From contig JBDZVM010000007.1 of NCBI GenBank assembly GCA_040255675.1, positions 54,032 through 118,031 on the forward strand: a stretch of 64,000 nucleotides of DNA, read 5' to 3'. The notes under the pieces were generated by a model that worked only from the letters and a program-made list of their open reading frames with translations, ran no database searches and was not told where the DNA came from. The first letter of the stretch is position 1. Each line of letters starts with the position of its first letter. The DNA is from JBDZVM01 sp040255675 (GTDB taxonomy: Bacteria > Actinomycetota > Actinomycetes > Acidothermales > Acidothermaceae). Below are positions 6,947-15,761 of the stretch, in pieces. The position numbers were made by a program, and so were the translations under genes.

Positions 6947-9900
6947 GACGGCGAGCTGGCACCAGTCACCGCCTTCGTCGGTGTTGTCGGTGCGTAGCGT
7001 GTTGCCCACGGTTTGGTCTCGTGGAACCGTGAACGACATCGAACTCGTGCCGTCGAGGTCGGTGGTGCTTTCGTCGGTGCCTTCGTAAAGCCAGCACTGC
7101 ACTTCGACGTCGATGTCGTTGTTCGCGAGCAGCCGGCAGGTGAACTTGTAGCTGACCCGAAGCTCGCCGCCCCAGTGATAATCGGGCAGCGTCAACGTGT
7201 TCACCGGCATATTCGGATTCACCGCGACTTCGAAGTACTCCGGCCCGGGATCGTCGATTTCGTTGTCACCGAAGGTTTCGTCGTCGACGCCGTAGAAGTC
7301 GACGTAGAGTTGCGCGATGCGGTTGCTCTCGTCGGGCGCCTGCAAGACGATGTCGACCGCGAGATCGGCGCTCGTGAGGTTAATCTTCGCCGTCCCTTGA
7401 CACAACAACGAGCCGATGACTTGCTGCGCCTTGAGTTCGTAGCTTCCGAGCGGCACGTCCGTCAGGGTGTAGCTGCCATCGGCCGCCGTGGTTGTCGCTT
7501 TGCCGTCGTACGCGACGACGGTCGCGCCGCCCACACCTTGGCCGTTGTAGGTGACGCGACCATGCACCTTGCCCTTGGTGACGACTTTCTTCCATCGCGA
7601 CACCGTGTAGGTCTCCACCCGTGGCTCGCGATATTGCAACGGCTCGGCAAAGCCGTAGAGGCCGCCTTTGCTCGGCGGATCCCAGAACAAGATATTGTCG
7701 GGAGAAATCGCGATAGCGTCTTTGAGCTGTTGCCACGCGTCGGAGTCTTTGCCGTCGGCGTCGTCGTTCGCGAAGGTGTTCACGAACTGGTTCGCGGTGT
7801 CGTCGGGCGCGTCGGTCAGCAAACCGCCAAGCCAGCCGGCCTTGTCTTCGGCCGCGTTGTAGATGTAGTCGTACAGCCACTGCGCCGCCACTTTGCGTTC
7901 GGCAGCCGAGTAACGGTAAAGCCCGTCAGGGTTGTTCGGCCCAACCTCGGCGCCTTGCGCAATATCGGCGGGTTCGAGGTCGGTGGGCATCACATCGGTC
8001 GTCGTCGCTTCCATGTGGTGGCCCAGCTTGCGATGCACGCTCCAGACGAACGACGAACAGACCGTGCCGTAGGTGCCGTTCGCCCAACCCGCCTCAGCGC
8101 CGACCGTCGCGAGGATCGAGACGGGGTCGGTGTAGCCGTAGAAGCGGTAGTGGCTCTTCGAGCGAACGTTGGGGCGCCCGGCACCGCTTGCCGCCTCCAC
8201 GGCGGCAGCGTGCAGCGCAGCACGCACGGTGTCGGTCTCTTCGAACGGATCGGGTTTCACCACCAGCGGCGGCACGATCTCGAAATTGTCGTTGAACGTC
8301 GCGCCGATCGCGTGCGGCGAGAACGACGAAATCGAATACTTGCCTCCTTCGGGCGCCACAAACGGCTCGCCGTTCACCGCGGCGTCGATCGACTGACGAA
8401 CCACGCCGGGCCACAAGTACTTCAGCGAGTTCGGGTCGAAGCCGTCGGAACCATCAGCGAGCACGCCCACCATGTGGTCTTGCAACCACTCCTCCGACCC
8501 GGTGGAGTGCGTGATTTCATCATAGTTGCGGGTCATGATGCCCGAGTGGCTGTGCTTTTGGGGCGGATTCACCTGGCGCAAAAGTTCGGCGATGATCCCC
8601 GCGCCGCCAGGCGAGAGAATGACATCGCCTTTGCGCGCGTTCACGAAACGCCCCGGCATCATCACCTGCATTTCCTCGGTGGTGAGCTGGCACACCAGGT
8701 TTTCGGCGTCGGCTTGCGCGAGTTCGGCGTCGCTGATGTTGTCGGGGTCGCAGATTTGCCCCTCCGCCACCGAACCGACCTGCGGTGGTGGTGCCGGTTG
8801 AGGCGACGGATGTGGCGTCGGCGGAAGCGGACCGGGATGTGGTTGCGGCAACGGTCGTGGCAACTGATCCGGGAACGGTCGCGAAAAGATGCGGGGCGTC
8901 GCCAAGCCTTCGATGTGCTTGGCGTACAGCGGTGCCGTCGCCGCACCCAACACGGCGCGGACCGCCGTCCGCATCTTGTCGCTTTTCGCGACCGCGCTGT
9001 TGCGGCCGAGGCTCACGGAAATTGTGCCGGTTGCGGTATCGACGGCCGTCGAACTTCTTTGCAGGACGTCGATTCCGCGGAATGCCTGGCCGATGCCTTT
9101 TTCGACCTCCTGCCACGGCCACGTGTGCACGGGCACGTTGTGACCCGGCCCGGGAAGGCGCAGCGTTGGCGGTTTCTTGTGCTGGTCAGCGGCCGAAATC
9201 TCGAAGGTGTGCGATAAGCGCACCTTGGTGTTCTTCGCGGAACCGCCGTAGTAGACAGTGAATCCGGGCGCATTGTCGGGCAGCGTCGCCGAGTATGCCG
9301 CGTTGACGGAAATGACGCTCGACGATTTCGCCGCGACCGTGATCGGCGTCTTTAACGCCGTAAACGCCGGCACGCCGAGGTCGTCGCCCTGCTTGGCGGC
9401 GTCCGCGAGCGCGACGATCGCCATGTGGTCGAGCACCAACGGGAAATCCTCGATGTTGTGCACGGTGAAGGTGCCGCTGAATCCGAGCGGGCCCTTGGTC
9501 GCGTAGACGTCGGCCTCGAGGTGCGGCACGATCGCGCCCTGCTTCTTGCACATCGCGTACGCCGAGTAGACGACAAGGGTGCGGCTCACCGTCACGTTGT
9601 CGGGGCGTGACGTGCAGGTCACCGTAAACACGCCGTGGTCGTCGTCCGGCCCGAGGGCCGCGAAGTAATCGTGCGACACCATCGGCACGGGTGTCGTGGC
9701 TTTTGTGCCGTCGCCGAAATCCCATTCGAATTGATGCTGCTTGGCGCTCTTGTGTTCGGCCGCGATAATTTTCGCGATATCGACGTCGTCGAGTTTCACG
9801 ACCGTCGACGTCATGCGACGAGCGATGCCCTTGCGCTCGCGCACGACCGGTGTCACGCGTGAGACCGGCGAACTTCCGTGCTTGCCGATGACCTCACCGA

Positions 9901-10426
9901 GCACGCCACGACCGTGCGGCAACGGGTGCGGGAGAGGCTTCGGAAACGGCCCCGGGTGCGGCGCCGGAATCGGCCCGGGATGAGGAACCGGATGCGGTCC
10001 AGGATGCGGTGCCGGATACGGCAGCGGAATCACCGGCCCGGGCTGGGGCTTGGGCGCGGGCTTCGACGTGTCGACGGGGCTTCCGAGGCTGAACGTCGCC
10101 ACATAGGCGCTGTGCTGCGACTGCCGAACGTGCATCATGGCCGTTTGGGCGGTCGCCGTATGCGGGTCCTTGAACGTGACCGGCTCACCGGTGACCGGCA
10201 CCGCCACCTCGCGCGACTCGCTGCCGCCACTGCCGATAGTGCGAACGGCGAGCTTGCGGGTGCCTTCGCTTCCAAACTGCAAGTGATGGACGGCGCCGGG
10301 CCGTCCGTTGACGATCACCGATGACGCCGGCAGAGGTGAACCCTGTTCGTCGAGCACCTCGACGACAACCGTCTGGCCCGGCCGCGGGTTCGCCGGCGTG
10401 AGCCGAACGGAACCGATTGCTGGCAT
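6917..10426 (-). CDS. Large multidomain protein: PKD, permuted papain-fold-like and carboxypeptidase-regulatory-like domains
   Basis: A 1169-residue protein of unknown role. In order: an N-terminal beta-rich region starting MPAIGSVRLTPANPRPGQT; a Pro/His/Gly-rich linker near residues 128-170; a PKD-like repeat at about 230-285 (FEWDFGDGTKATTP, then HDYF); a second Pro-rich linker near 525-555; a region resembling the permuted papain-fold amidase/peptidase family (YiiX/C92-like), with RKGDVIL near 595, KHSHSGIM as the likely histidine, and GTVCSSFVW as the likely cysteine near 789; a carboxypeptidase-regulatory-like domain at about 950-1015 (VHGRVTYNGQG); and a C-terminal beta-rich end. No signal peptide or membrane segment is visible, odd for an array of extracellular-type domains. 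Start ATG at 10426 has a GAAGGAG site. Domain names are inferred by motif; a decayed relative lies at 1414-1521. Confidence 0.85.
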   Translation of the reverse strand: MPAIGSVRLTPANPRPGQTVVVEVLDEQGSPLPASSVIVNGRPGAVHHLQFGSEGTRKLAVRTIGSGGSESREVAVPVTGEPVTFKDPHTATAQTAMMHVRQSQHSAYVATFSLGSPVDTSKPAPKPQPGPVIPLPYPAPHPGPHPVPHPGPIPAPHPGPFPKPLPHPLPHGRGVLGEVIGKHGSSPVSRVTPVVRERKGIARRMTSTVVKLDDVDIAKIIAAEHKSAKQHQFEWDFGDGTKATTPVPMVSHDYFAALGPDDDHGVFTVTCTSRPDNVTVSRTLVVYSAYAMCKKQGAIVPHLEADVYATKGPLGFSGTFTVHNIEDFPLVLDHMAIVALADAAKQGDDLGVPAFTALKTPITVAAKSSSVISVNAAYSATLPDNAPGFTVYYGGSAKNTKVRLSHTFEISAADQHKKPPTLRLPGPGHNVPVHTWPWQEVEKGIGQAFRGIDVLQRSSTAVDTATGTISVSLGRNSAVAKSDKMRTAVRAVLGAATAPLYAKHIEGLATPRIFSRPFPDQLPRPLPQPHPGPLPPTPHPSPQPAPPPQVGSVAEGQICDPDNISDAELAQADAENLVCQLTTEEMQVMMPGRFVNARKGDVILSPGGAGIIAELLRQVNPPQKHSHSGIMTRNYDEITHSTGSEEWLQDHMVGVLADGSDGFDPNSLKYLWPGVVRQSIDAAVNGEPFVAPEGGKYSISSFSPHAIGATFNDNFEIVPPLVVKPDPFEETDTVRAALHAAAVEAASGAGRPNVRSKSHYRFYGYTDPVSILATVGAEAGWANGTYGTVCSSFVWSVHRKLGHHMEATTTDVMPTDLEPADIAQGAEVGPNNPDGLYRYSAAERKVAAQWLYDYIYNAAEDKAGWLGGLLTDAPDDTANQFVNTFANDDADGKDSDAWQQLKDAIAISPDNILFWDPPSKGGLYGFAEPLQYREPRVETYTVSRWKKVVTKGKVHGRVTYNGQGVGGATVVAYDGKATTTAADGSYTLTDVPLGSYELKAQQVIGSLLCQGTAKINLTSADLAVDIVLQAPDESNRIAQLYVDFYGVDDETFGDNEIDDPGPEYFEVAVNPNMPVNTLTLPDYHWGGELRVSYKFTCRLLANNDIDVEVQCWLYEGTDESTTDLDGTSSMSFTVPRDQTVGNTLRTDNTDEGGDWCQLAVTVKNTRNTN

Positions 10427-10577
10427 GCGCACTCCTTCAGGAACATTGACCCGATGACGTCGGGCGGGCGTGCCCGACGCGGCCGGGCACAATAAAGAGC
10501 GCGCAGAAGCCGATTTCGTACATCTATTTTCGACGAATCACCCGATGGCCGCATCACGGGCGGCCTGCCCTGTGCCG

Positions 10578-12686
10578 TCAGCCTTCGAGAGTCGGCTGCA
10601 CGGGCTTTCGTCGTCCGCCTGCCGCTTCGTCGAGAGAGCGCAGCGACTTGCGCACGACCGCCGGATCGGTCGTGTACCAAAACGGCGACAACGAAGCGCG
10701 CAGAAAGCCGGAATAGCGCGCGGTGGCAAGACGTGAATCGAGGACGGCGATGACGCCGCGATCGGAGCGGGAGCGGATCAGCCGCCCGGTGCCCTGAGCT
10801 AGCAAGAGCGCCGCGTGCGAAGCGGCGATCGCCATGAAACCGTTGCCGCCCGCCGCCGACACCGCCCGCTGCCGCGCCGACATGAGCGGATCGTCAGGAC
10901 GCGGAAACGGAATGCGGTCGACGACCACGAGCTGGCACGACGCGCCTGGAACGTCGACACCCTGCCACAGCGACAGCGTGCCGAACAAGCACGTCTTCGG
11001 ATCGGCCGCGAATTGCCTCACCAGCTCGCCCGTCGAATCGTCGCCCTGGCAAAGAATCGGGACGTCGAGCTTCGCGCGCAGCGCCTGCGTGGCCGTCGTG
11101 GCGGCCCGCATCGACGAGAACAGGCCCAGCGTGCGGCCCCCGGCGGCGTCGATGAGCTCGGCAAGCTCGACGAGCGTTTCGTCGGTGAGCCCGTCGCGCC
11201 CTGGAGGCGGTAAATGCCTTGCGACGTAAAGGATTCCTTGCTTCGCGTGTTGGAACGGCGAGCCGACGTCGAGCCCGTGCCAGCGCTCTTTGCCGCCCAG
11301 CCCGAGCCGCGCCGCTACCGGTTCGAACGTGCCGCCGAGAGTGAGGGTCGCCGACGTCAAGATCGCGGTGCGCTGGCTGAACAGCGCGTTGTGCAACAGG
11401 TCGGCGACCTCGAGCGGCGCCACCCGCAGCACCGTGCCACGCCTGTCTTCGAACGCCGACCAGATCACGTCGTCGCCGGATTCGTTCAACATGCGTTGCG
11501 CCGTATCGAAAACCGCCTCGACCGCCGCGCGCGCCTGCCTGCGCACCACCTCGACGTCAGTGCCTTTCCCGCCGTCCGCCTGTTTGGAGTCGGACGCCGA
11601 CATCGCGCCCAGCGTGGCGCGCGCGGCGTCTCGAACCAGCGACAACACGTCGATGAGGCCCTTCGGCAGCGGTTTTAGCTGGCCGACCGGCAATTCAGCG
11701 ACCGCATCGGCCAAAGCGGCACCGGCTTCTTCTAGGCGCCCGGATTCGTCGGGCGCAAGCCGGTGGCATCGCGCGGCCGCCCGCTCGACGATGCCGCTGG
11801 TGATTTCTTCGGTGGCCACGCCGGTCACGCGGTCGACGAGTTCGTGCGCTTCGTCGATGACCACGACCTCGTGCTCAGGCAAGACGTCGACGTCGCTCAG
11901 CGCGTCTATCGCGAGCAACGCGTGGTTGGTCACGACGACGTCGGCCGCCCGCGCGCGCGCCCGCGCCCGCTCGGCGAAACAGTCGGCGCCGTAAGCACAA
12001 TTCGCCGCCCCCACGCACTCGCGCGCTGACACCGCGACCTGGCCCCATGCTCGCTCGGAGACGCCGGGCACCAATTCGTCGCGATCACCCGTGCGCGTGC
12101 GCGCCGCCCACTCGTTCACGCGCACGATCTCGCGACCCAACGCGGACGACGGCGACGCCGTCTGCCCGTCGAACAACTCCTCCTGCTCGTCGTCGGGACC
12201 GGCGTGCAGGCGCTGCAAGCACAAGTAATTCCGGCGTCCCTTAAGGATCGCGAAGGTCGGCGTGCGGGGTAGCGCGGGCGCGAGCGACTCGACCAGCTTC
12301 GGCAGGTCGCGCTCAACCAGTTGACGCTGCAGCGCGATCGTCGCCGTCGCCACCACGATTGGCCCGGAGATGCCCGACGGCGCACGGTCGGACGGCGCGA
12401 AGTCGGTCGGCGCGGGTTCGGCGTCCGCCTCGTCGTCGTCCGTATCGTCGCGCGCATCGGCGTCCGGGCCTGCGCCGGCGCCCAACGCGTGCCGAATCGC
12501 CGGAACGAGGTAAGCCAAGCTCTTGCCGGTGCCCGTGCCCGCCTGCACGAGCAGGTGGCCGCCGTCCGCCATCGTTTCCGCGACGGCCCGTGCCATCGCG
12601 AGCTGGCCGTCACGAGGTTCGCCGGCGACGCCCTTGACGGCTAAGGCGAGGAACTCGTCGACGTCGGAACCTGGCTGGGCGCTCAC
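10578..12686 (-). CDS. ATP-dependent DNA helicase, DinG/XPD-like with Fe-S cysteines
   Basis: Superfamily 2 DNA helicase of about 702 residues, predicted to unwind DNA 5' to 3' in repair. Walker A is AGTGTGKSLAY; the DEAH box is VVIDEAHEL. A four-cysteine pattern (NYLCLQRL, then ECVGAANCAYGADC) sits where XPD/DinG enzymes bind a 4Fe-4S cluster. The C-terminal helicase motifs include LFSSMRA and FGTLSLWQGVDVPG, then RIPFPRPDDP and GTGRLIRSRSDRG, motif VI with the arginine finger. Start is taken as GTG at 12686 (VSAQPGSDVDEF); longer in-frame starts add low-complexity sequence. Not LexA-boxed as far as visible. It lies upstream, on the same strand, of the large multidomain gene, with 150 bases between. 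Confidence 0.9.
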   Translation of the reverse strand: MSAQPGSDVDEFLALAVKGVAGEPRDGQLAMARAVAETMADGGHLLVQAGTGTGKSLAYLVPAIRHALGAGAGPDADARDDTDDDEADAEPAPTDFAPSDRAPSGISGPIVVATATIALQRQLVERDLPKLVESLAPALPRTPTFAILKGRRNYLCLQRLHAGPDDEQEELFDGQTASPSSALGREIVRVNEWAARTRTGDRDELVPGVSERAWGQVAVSARECVGAANCAYGADCFAERARARARAADVVVTNHALLAIDALSDVDVLPEHEVVVIDEAHELVDRVTGVATEEITSGIVERAAARCHRLAPDESGRLEEAGAALADAVAELPVGQLKPLPKGLIDVLSLVRDAARATLGAMSASDSKQADGGKGTDVEVVRRQARAAVEAVFDTAQRMLNESGDDVIWSAFEDRRGTVLRVAPLEVADLLHNALFSQRTAILTSATLTLGGTFEPVAARLGLGGKERWHGLDVGSPFQHAKQGILYVARHLPPPGRDGLTDETLVELAELIDAAGGRTLGLFSSMRAATTATQALRAKLDVPILCQGDDSTGELVRQFAADPKTCLFGTLSLWQGVDVPGASCQLVVVDRIPFPRPDDPLMSARQRAVSAAGGNGFMAIAASHAALLLAQGTGRLIRSRSDRGVIAVLDSRLATARYSGFLRASLSPFWYTTDPAVVRKSLRSLDEAAGGRRKPVQPTLEG

Positions 12687-12730
12687 CTTGGCAGGGTAAC
12701 CGTCGCGACCAGCCGCCCCGAGAGCAACCG

Positions 12731-15484
12731 TCAGGCGGAAGCGCCGGTCGCTCGATAGATCACCTGCGGAGTCGGCAGCGTGGTCACGAGCAGGTGCGAG
12801 AACAAGGTGTCGATACCCTCCGCGGGCAACGGACGCGAGAACAAGAAGCCTTGCCCGTAGTCGCAAGCCATCGCCACCAGCGCGTTGTATTGCTCGCGAT
12901 TCTCGATGCCCTCGGCGACGGTACCCAGCCGAAGCGATCGGCCGAGGTGAACGATCGTGCGTGCCAGCTCGGCGTTGTCGCTAGTGCCCGCGTTGCTGAA
13001 CTCGCCGGCTAGCGGATCGGGTTTGGCGGAAAGCCGCTCGACGAAGGACTTGTCGATTTTCAAGATATCGACCGGGAACTTCGTCAGATATGACAACGAC
13101 GAGTAGCCCGTCCCAAAGTCGTCGATCGCGATACGCGCGCCGAGTTGCTTGAGCTGGCGTAAAACATCGATCGCCTCGTCGGTTCGTTCGATGAGCACGC
13201 TTTCCGTCATTTCGATGACGAGCGCCCCCGGCGGCATGCCGGTCTCGAAAAGCGCCTCCCCCACAATCCGCGGCAGTTCAGGAGTGAGCTGTCGGCTCGA
13301 CACGTTCACCGCGACGTGGAAAATGCCACCCGGCGGCGCGTAAACCTGCCAACGGGCACCTTGCCTGCAGCACTCGCGCACCGCCCATTCGCCGATGGAT
13401 TCGACCAGGCCGGTTTCTTCGGCGAGACCGATGAAATCCATCGGCTGCACGAGGCCTCGCGTCGGGTGATACCAGCGGATCAGTGCCTCGACGCCGACGA
13501 CCTGTCCGGTGCGCAGGTTGATGGTCGGCTGATAATGCAACGCCAACTGGCTGCGGCTGAGGGCCTGCCGCAAATCAGCTTCGGCTTGCACGCGCGAAAG
13601 CAACGCATCGTGCATCTCCGGCTGGAACCGCACCGATCCGCCGTCGCGAGCGGCTTTTGCTCGATACATGGCGAGGTCTGCGTTGCGCAGGAGTTGATCG
13701 GCGGTTTCGGCACCAGTATCGGTGACGGCAATGCCGGTGGATGCCGCGAGCATCACCTCGCGACCGTCGAGCACGAACGGCTGCCCCAAGACTTGACGCA
13801 CCCGTGCCGCGACTCGAGCAGCTCCCAATTCAGCGTTCGTACCGACGATCAAAATGGCAAACTCGTCGCCGCCGAGCCGGGCCACGGTGTCGCCTGCCGC
13901 GACGCAATGACGCAGGCGATCAGCCACCAGCCCCAGGAGATGGTCGCCGACGGCGTGCCCTTGCGCGTCGTTCACGCCCTTGAAACCGTCGAGATCGAGA
14001 AAAAGCACCGCTACTTGACCGCTTTGGCCACTGCGCTCGGCGATCGCGTGCTCGACGCGGTTGCGAAAAAGCGCGCGATTGGCCAAGCCTGTCAGCGAAT
14101 CGCTGAACGCCTGCCGAGTGAGCTGACGTTCCAACTCCTTGCGTTCGCTGATATTTCGGGTGTTGAGTACGAGTCCGCGAATATCGTGGTCGTCGACGAG
14201 CGACGTAACTACCGTCTCTGTTTCACACCAATGACCGTCGCTGTGCAGCATGGCGAATTCGACGATCTGGCTTGACCGCGGCCGCAACGCGGCGTCGACC
14301 AACATGGCATCCAGCCTTGCCGCGTCGTCAGAACCGAGCAGCCCGCTGAAGCGACGCCCGACCATCGAAGCCGGGTCGTACCCGAGCACGCGCGAAACAG
14401 AAGGCGTCTGATAGCGGATGGTTCCGCTGGCGTCGACGATGGAGATGACGTCGGATGAGTTTTGCACTAGTGCGCGAAACCATTTCGCGTGTGTGCGCAA
14501 CGCCAAGGTTCGTTCGACGACGCGATGTTCCAAGGTGCGCGAAAGCACCAGCTGGTCGAGACGAGCGAGCACCGCGCTGGCGAGCAGTGCTGCCGCGAGC
14601 AAACCGAGAAGGATCAGTGTCGTCAGCGACAGCTGTCGATCGGTGACGATCGAGACGACCAGGACGACGCCGACAGGGAGCGTCGGGACGATCGGCGCCA
14701 TCACCGCGATTTGCTCGCGGGTGCGCATGACGGTCACCGCGTCGTGAGTACCGGTCGATCGCAAACCGCCGAACGCGAGCAGCGCGTGACCGAACGCGCC
14801 GAGCGCAAGGTACGCGTCCCCTGCGCTCCACGAGCCGCGGCTGAGGTGAAAAGCAGCGAACGCGGACGAAACGCCGACCGTGACGACGCCGGCCACCACC
14901 AGCAGGAGCGAACTGAGAGGCAGCCCGTTGTCGTAGCGCGCCCGCACCAACGCGGCGACCACCGCCGTCCCGAGCGCCATACCCAACGCCGGCTGCATCG
15001 CCCCGAGGTAGTTGGCGCCGCGGGGGGTGCCGAGCGCGTAAACCAACACGCCGAACGCCGACGCGGCGGCGAGCACGTCGATCGCGGTGACCAACCGAGC
15101 TCGCCGATCGTAGTTCGGCATCGGCAGCAACAACAGCGCGGCAACCGTGAAAGGGATGCCGACGAAGTGGCCGATGTCTCCTGCCGGTTGGGCGGCGAGC
15201 GGGTGGTTGACGAGCGCCGGATACGCCGCCTTGGCGAGCCACAGCCCTTCAGCTAGCGGCGCGACGGCGAACAGCAGCCAGCTGCGGCGAAAAGCGCGGT
15301 CGCGCCACGCCCGGCGCGCGAGGCAGACCACGGCGAGCAGCGCGCACAGCACAAACCCGACCACGGCGAACCGAAGCCCGAAGGAGAACGACAGGCCGGC
15401 AAGCACGCACCCCCCGAGACTCAACGCAACTGCCGCGACGAGGGCGACCAGCAGGCCGCGTCGAACGAAGCGGTCTGACGTCAC
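12731..15484 (-). CDS. Membrane PAS-GGDEF-EAL cyclic-di-GMP signalling protein
   Basis: Bifunctional-looking cyclic-di-GMP enzyme. The N-terminal ~300 residues hold about eight to ten hydrophobic segments (a membrane sensor), followed by a PAS domain (RALVQNSSDVISIVDASG) and then GGDEF and EAL domains. The GGDEF active site RLGGDEFAIL is intact, so diguanylate cyclase activity is plausible. EAL hallmarks are also intact: VEALIRW, NVSSRQL, MTESVL, DDFGTGYSSL, KIDKSFV, AEGIE, so phosphodiesterase activity is plausible too. The start is ambiguous: GTG at 15484 has AAGGG five bases upstream; GTG at 15553 would add 23 basic residues. A block of four hairpin-forming repeats lies directly upstream and may influence expression. 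Confidence 0.92.
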   Translation of the reverse strand: MTSDRFVRRGLLVALVAAVALSLGGCVLAGLSFSFGLRFAVVGFVLCALLAVVCLARRAWRDRAFRRSWLLFAVAPLAEGLWLAKAAYPALVNHPLAAQPAGDIGHFVGIPFTVAALLLLPMPNYDRRARLVTAIDVLAAASAFGVLVYALGTPRGANYLGAMQPALGMALGTAVVAALVRARYDNGLPLSSLLLVVAGVVTVGVSSAFAAFHLSRGSWSAGDAYLALGAFGHALLAFGGLRSTGTHDAVTVMRTREQIAVMAPIVPTLPVGVVLVVSIVTDRQLSLTTLILLGLLAAALLASAVLARLDQLVLSRTLEHRVVERTLALRTHAKWFRALVQNSSDVISIVDASGTIRYQTPSVSRVLGYDPASMVGRRFSGLLGSDDAARLDAMLVDAALRPRSSQIVEFAMLHSDGHWCETETVVTSLVDDHDIRGLVLNTRNISERKELERQLTRQAFSDSLTGLANRALFRNRVEHAIAERSGQSGQVAVLFLDLDGFKGVNDAQGHAVGDHLLGLVADRLRHCVAAGDTVARLGGDEFAILIVGTNAELGAARVAARVRQVLGQPFVLDGREVMLAASTGIAVTDTGAETADQLLRNADLAMYRAKAARDGGSVRFQPEMHDALLSRVQAEADLRQALSRSQLALHYQPTINLRTGQVVGVEALIRWYHPTRGLVQPMDFIGLAEETGLVESIGEWAVRECCRQGARWQVYAPPGGIFHVAVNVSSRQLTPELPRIVGEALFETGMPPGALVIEMTESVLIERTDEAIDVLRQLKQLGARIAIDDFGTGYSSLSYLTKFPVDILKIDKSFVERLSAKPDPLAGEFSNAGTSDNAELARTIVHLGRSLRLGTVAEGIENREQYNALVAMACDYGQGFLFSRPLPAEGIDTLFSHLLVTTLPTPQVIYRATGASA

Positions 15485-15572
15485 TCGGCCCTTATCGTCA
15501 CCAATTCGCAAGAACTGATCGTCCGGACGGCGCAACGCTGATCGGCGACGCACTGCGCCGTTCGCTCCACCC

Positions 15573-15675
15573 GATTAGCGCCGCTGGCGCTGTGCTGATT
15601 AGCGCCGCTGGCGCTGTGCTGATTAGCGCCGCTGGCGCTGTCGGTTCCCGAGCGAATTGCGCCGCTGGCGCTAGC
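15573..15675. repeat. Four tandem hairpin-forming repeats
   Basis: Three copies of a 24-base unit beginning GATTAGCGCCGCTGGCGCT (15573, 15597, 15621) and a fourth degenerate copy ending at 15675. Each unit contains the palindrome AGCGCC-GCT-GGCGCT or a close variant, so each could fold alone. The block lies between the divergent GGDEF-EAL and TPR genes, where both promoters should be. The 24-base period keeps any reading frame open, so it might also be the N-terminal coding part of an unrecognised short peptide, but no ribosome binding site supports that. Confidence 0.85.
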
Positions 15676-15740
15676 AGGCAAACCGCGCGAGATGCCGACG
15701 TCTGAATCAACCAACGTTGTCATCAGGGGGACCTATCGCC

Positions 15741-15761
15741 ATGCCCGAAGCGACGTCGTGA
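15741..15761 (+). CDS. Possible six-codon leader peptide coupled to the TPR gene
   Basis: An ATG at 15741 preceded by CAGGGGGA (the best ribosome binding site in this interval) opens a six-residue frame, MPEATS, that stops at TGA 15759-15761. That TGA shares its last base with an in-frame ATG of the TPR gene (TGATG). The TPR gene has no ribosome binding site of its own, so re-initiation after this minicistron is an attractive explanation. Sequence evidence only; the peptide itself need not matter. Confidence 0.4.
   Translation: MPEATS

Noticed and set aside
7013..9217. 734-residue open frame antisense to the large multidomain gene
   Set aside because: Shadow frame typical of GC-rich DNA; no ribosome binding site, no recognisable domains, and the opposite strand has clear domains.
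15573..15675. CRISPR-like array
   Set aside because: Units are contiguous with no spacers, and there are no cas genes; tandem hairpins instead.
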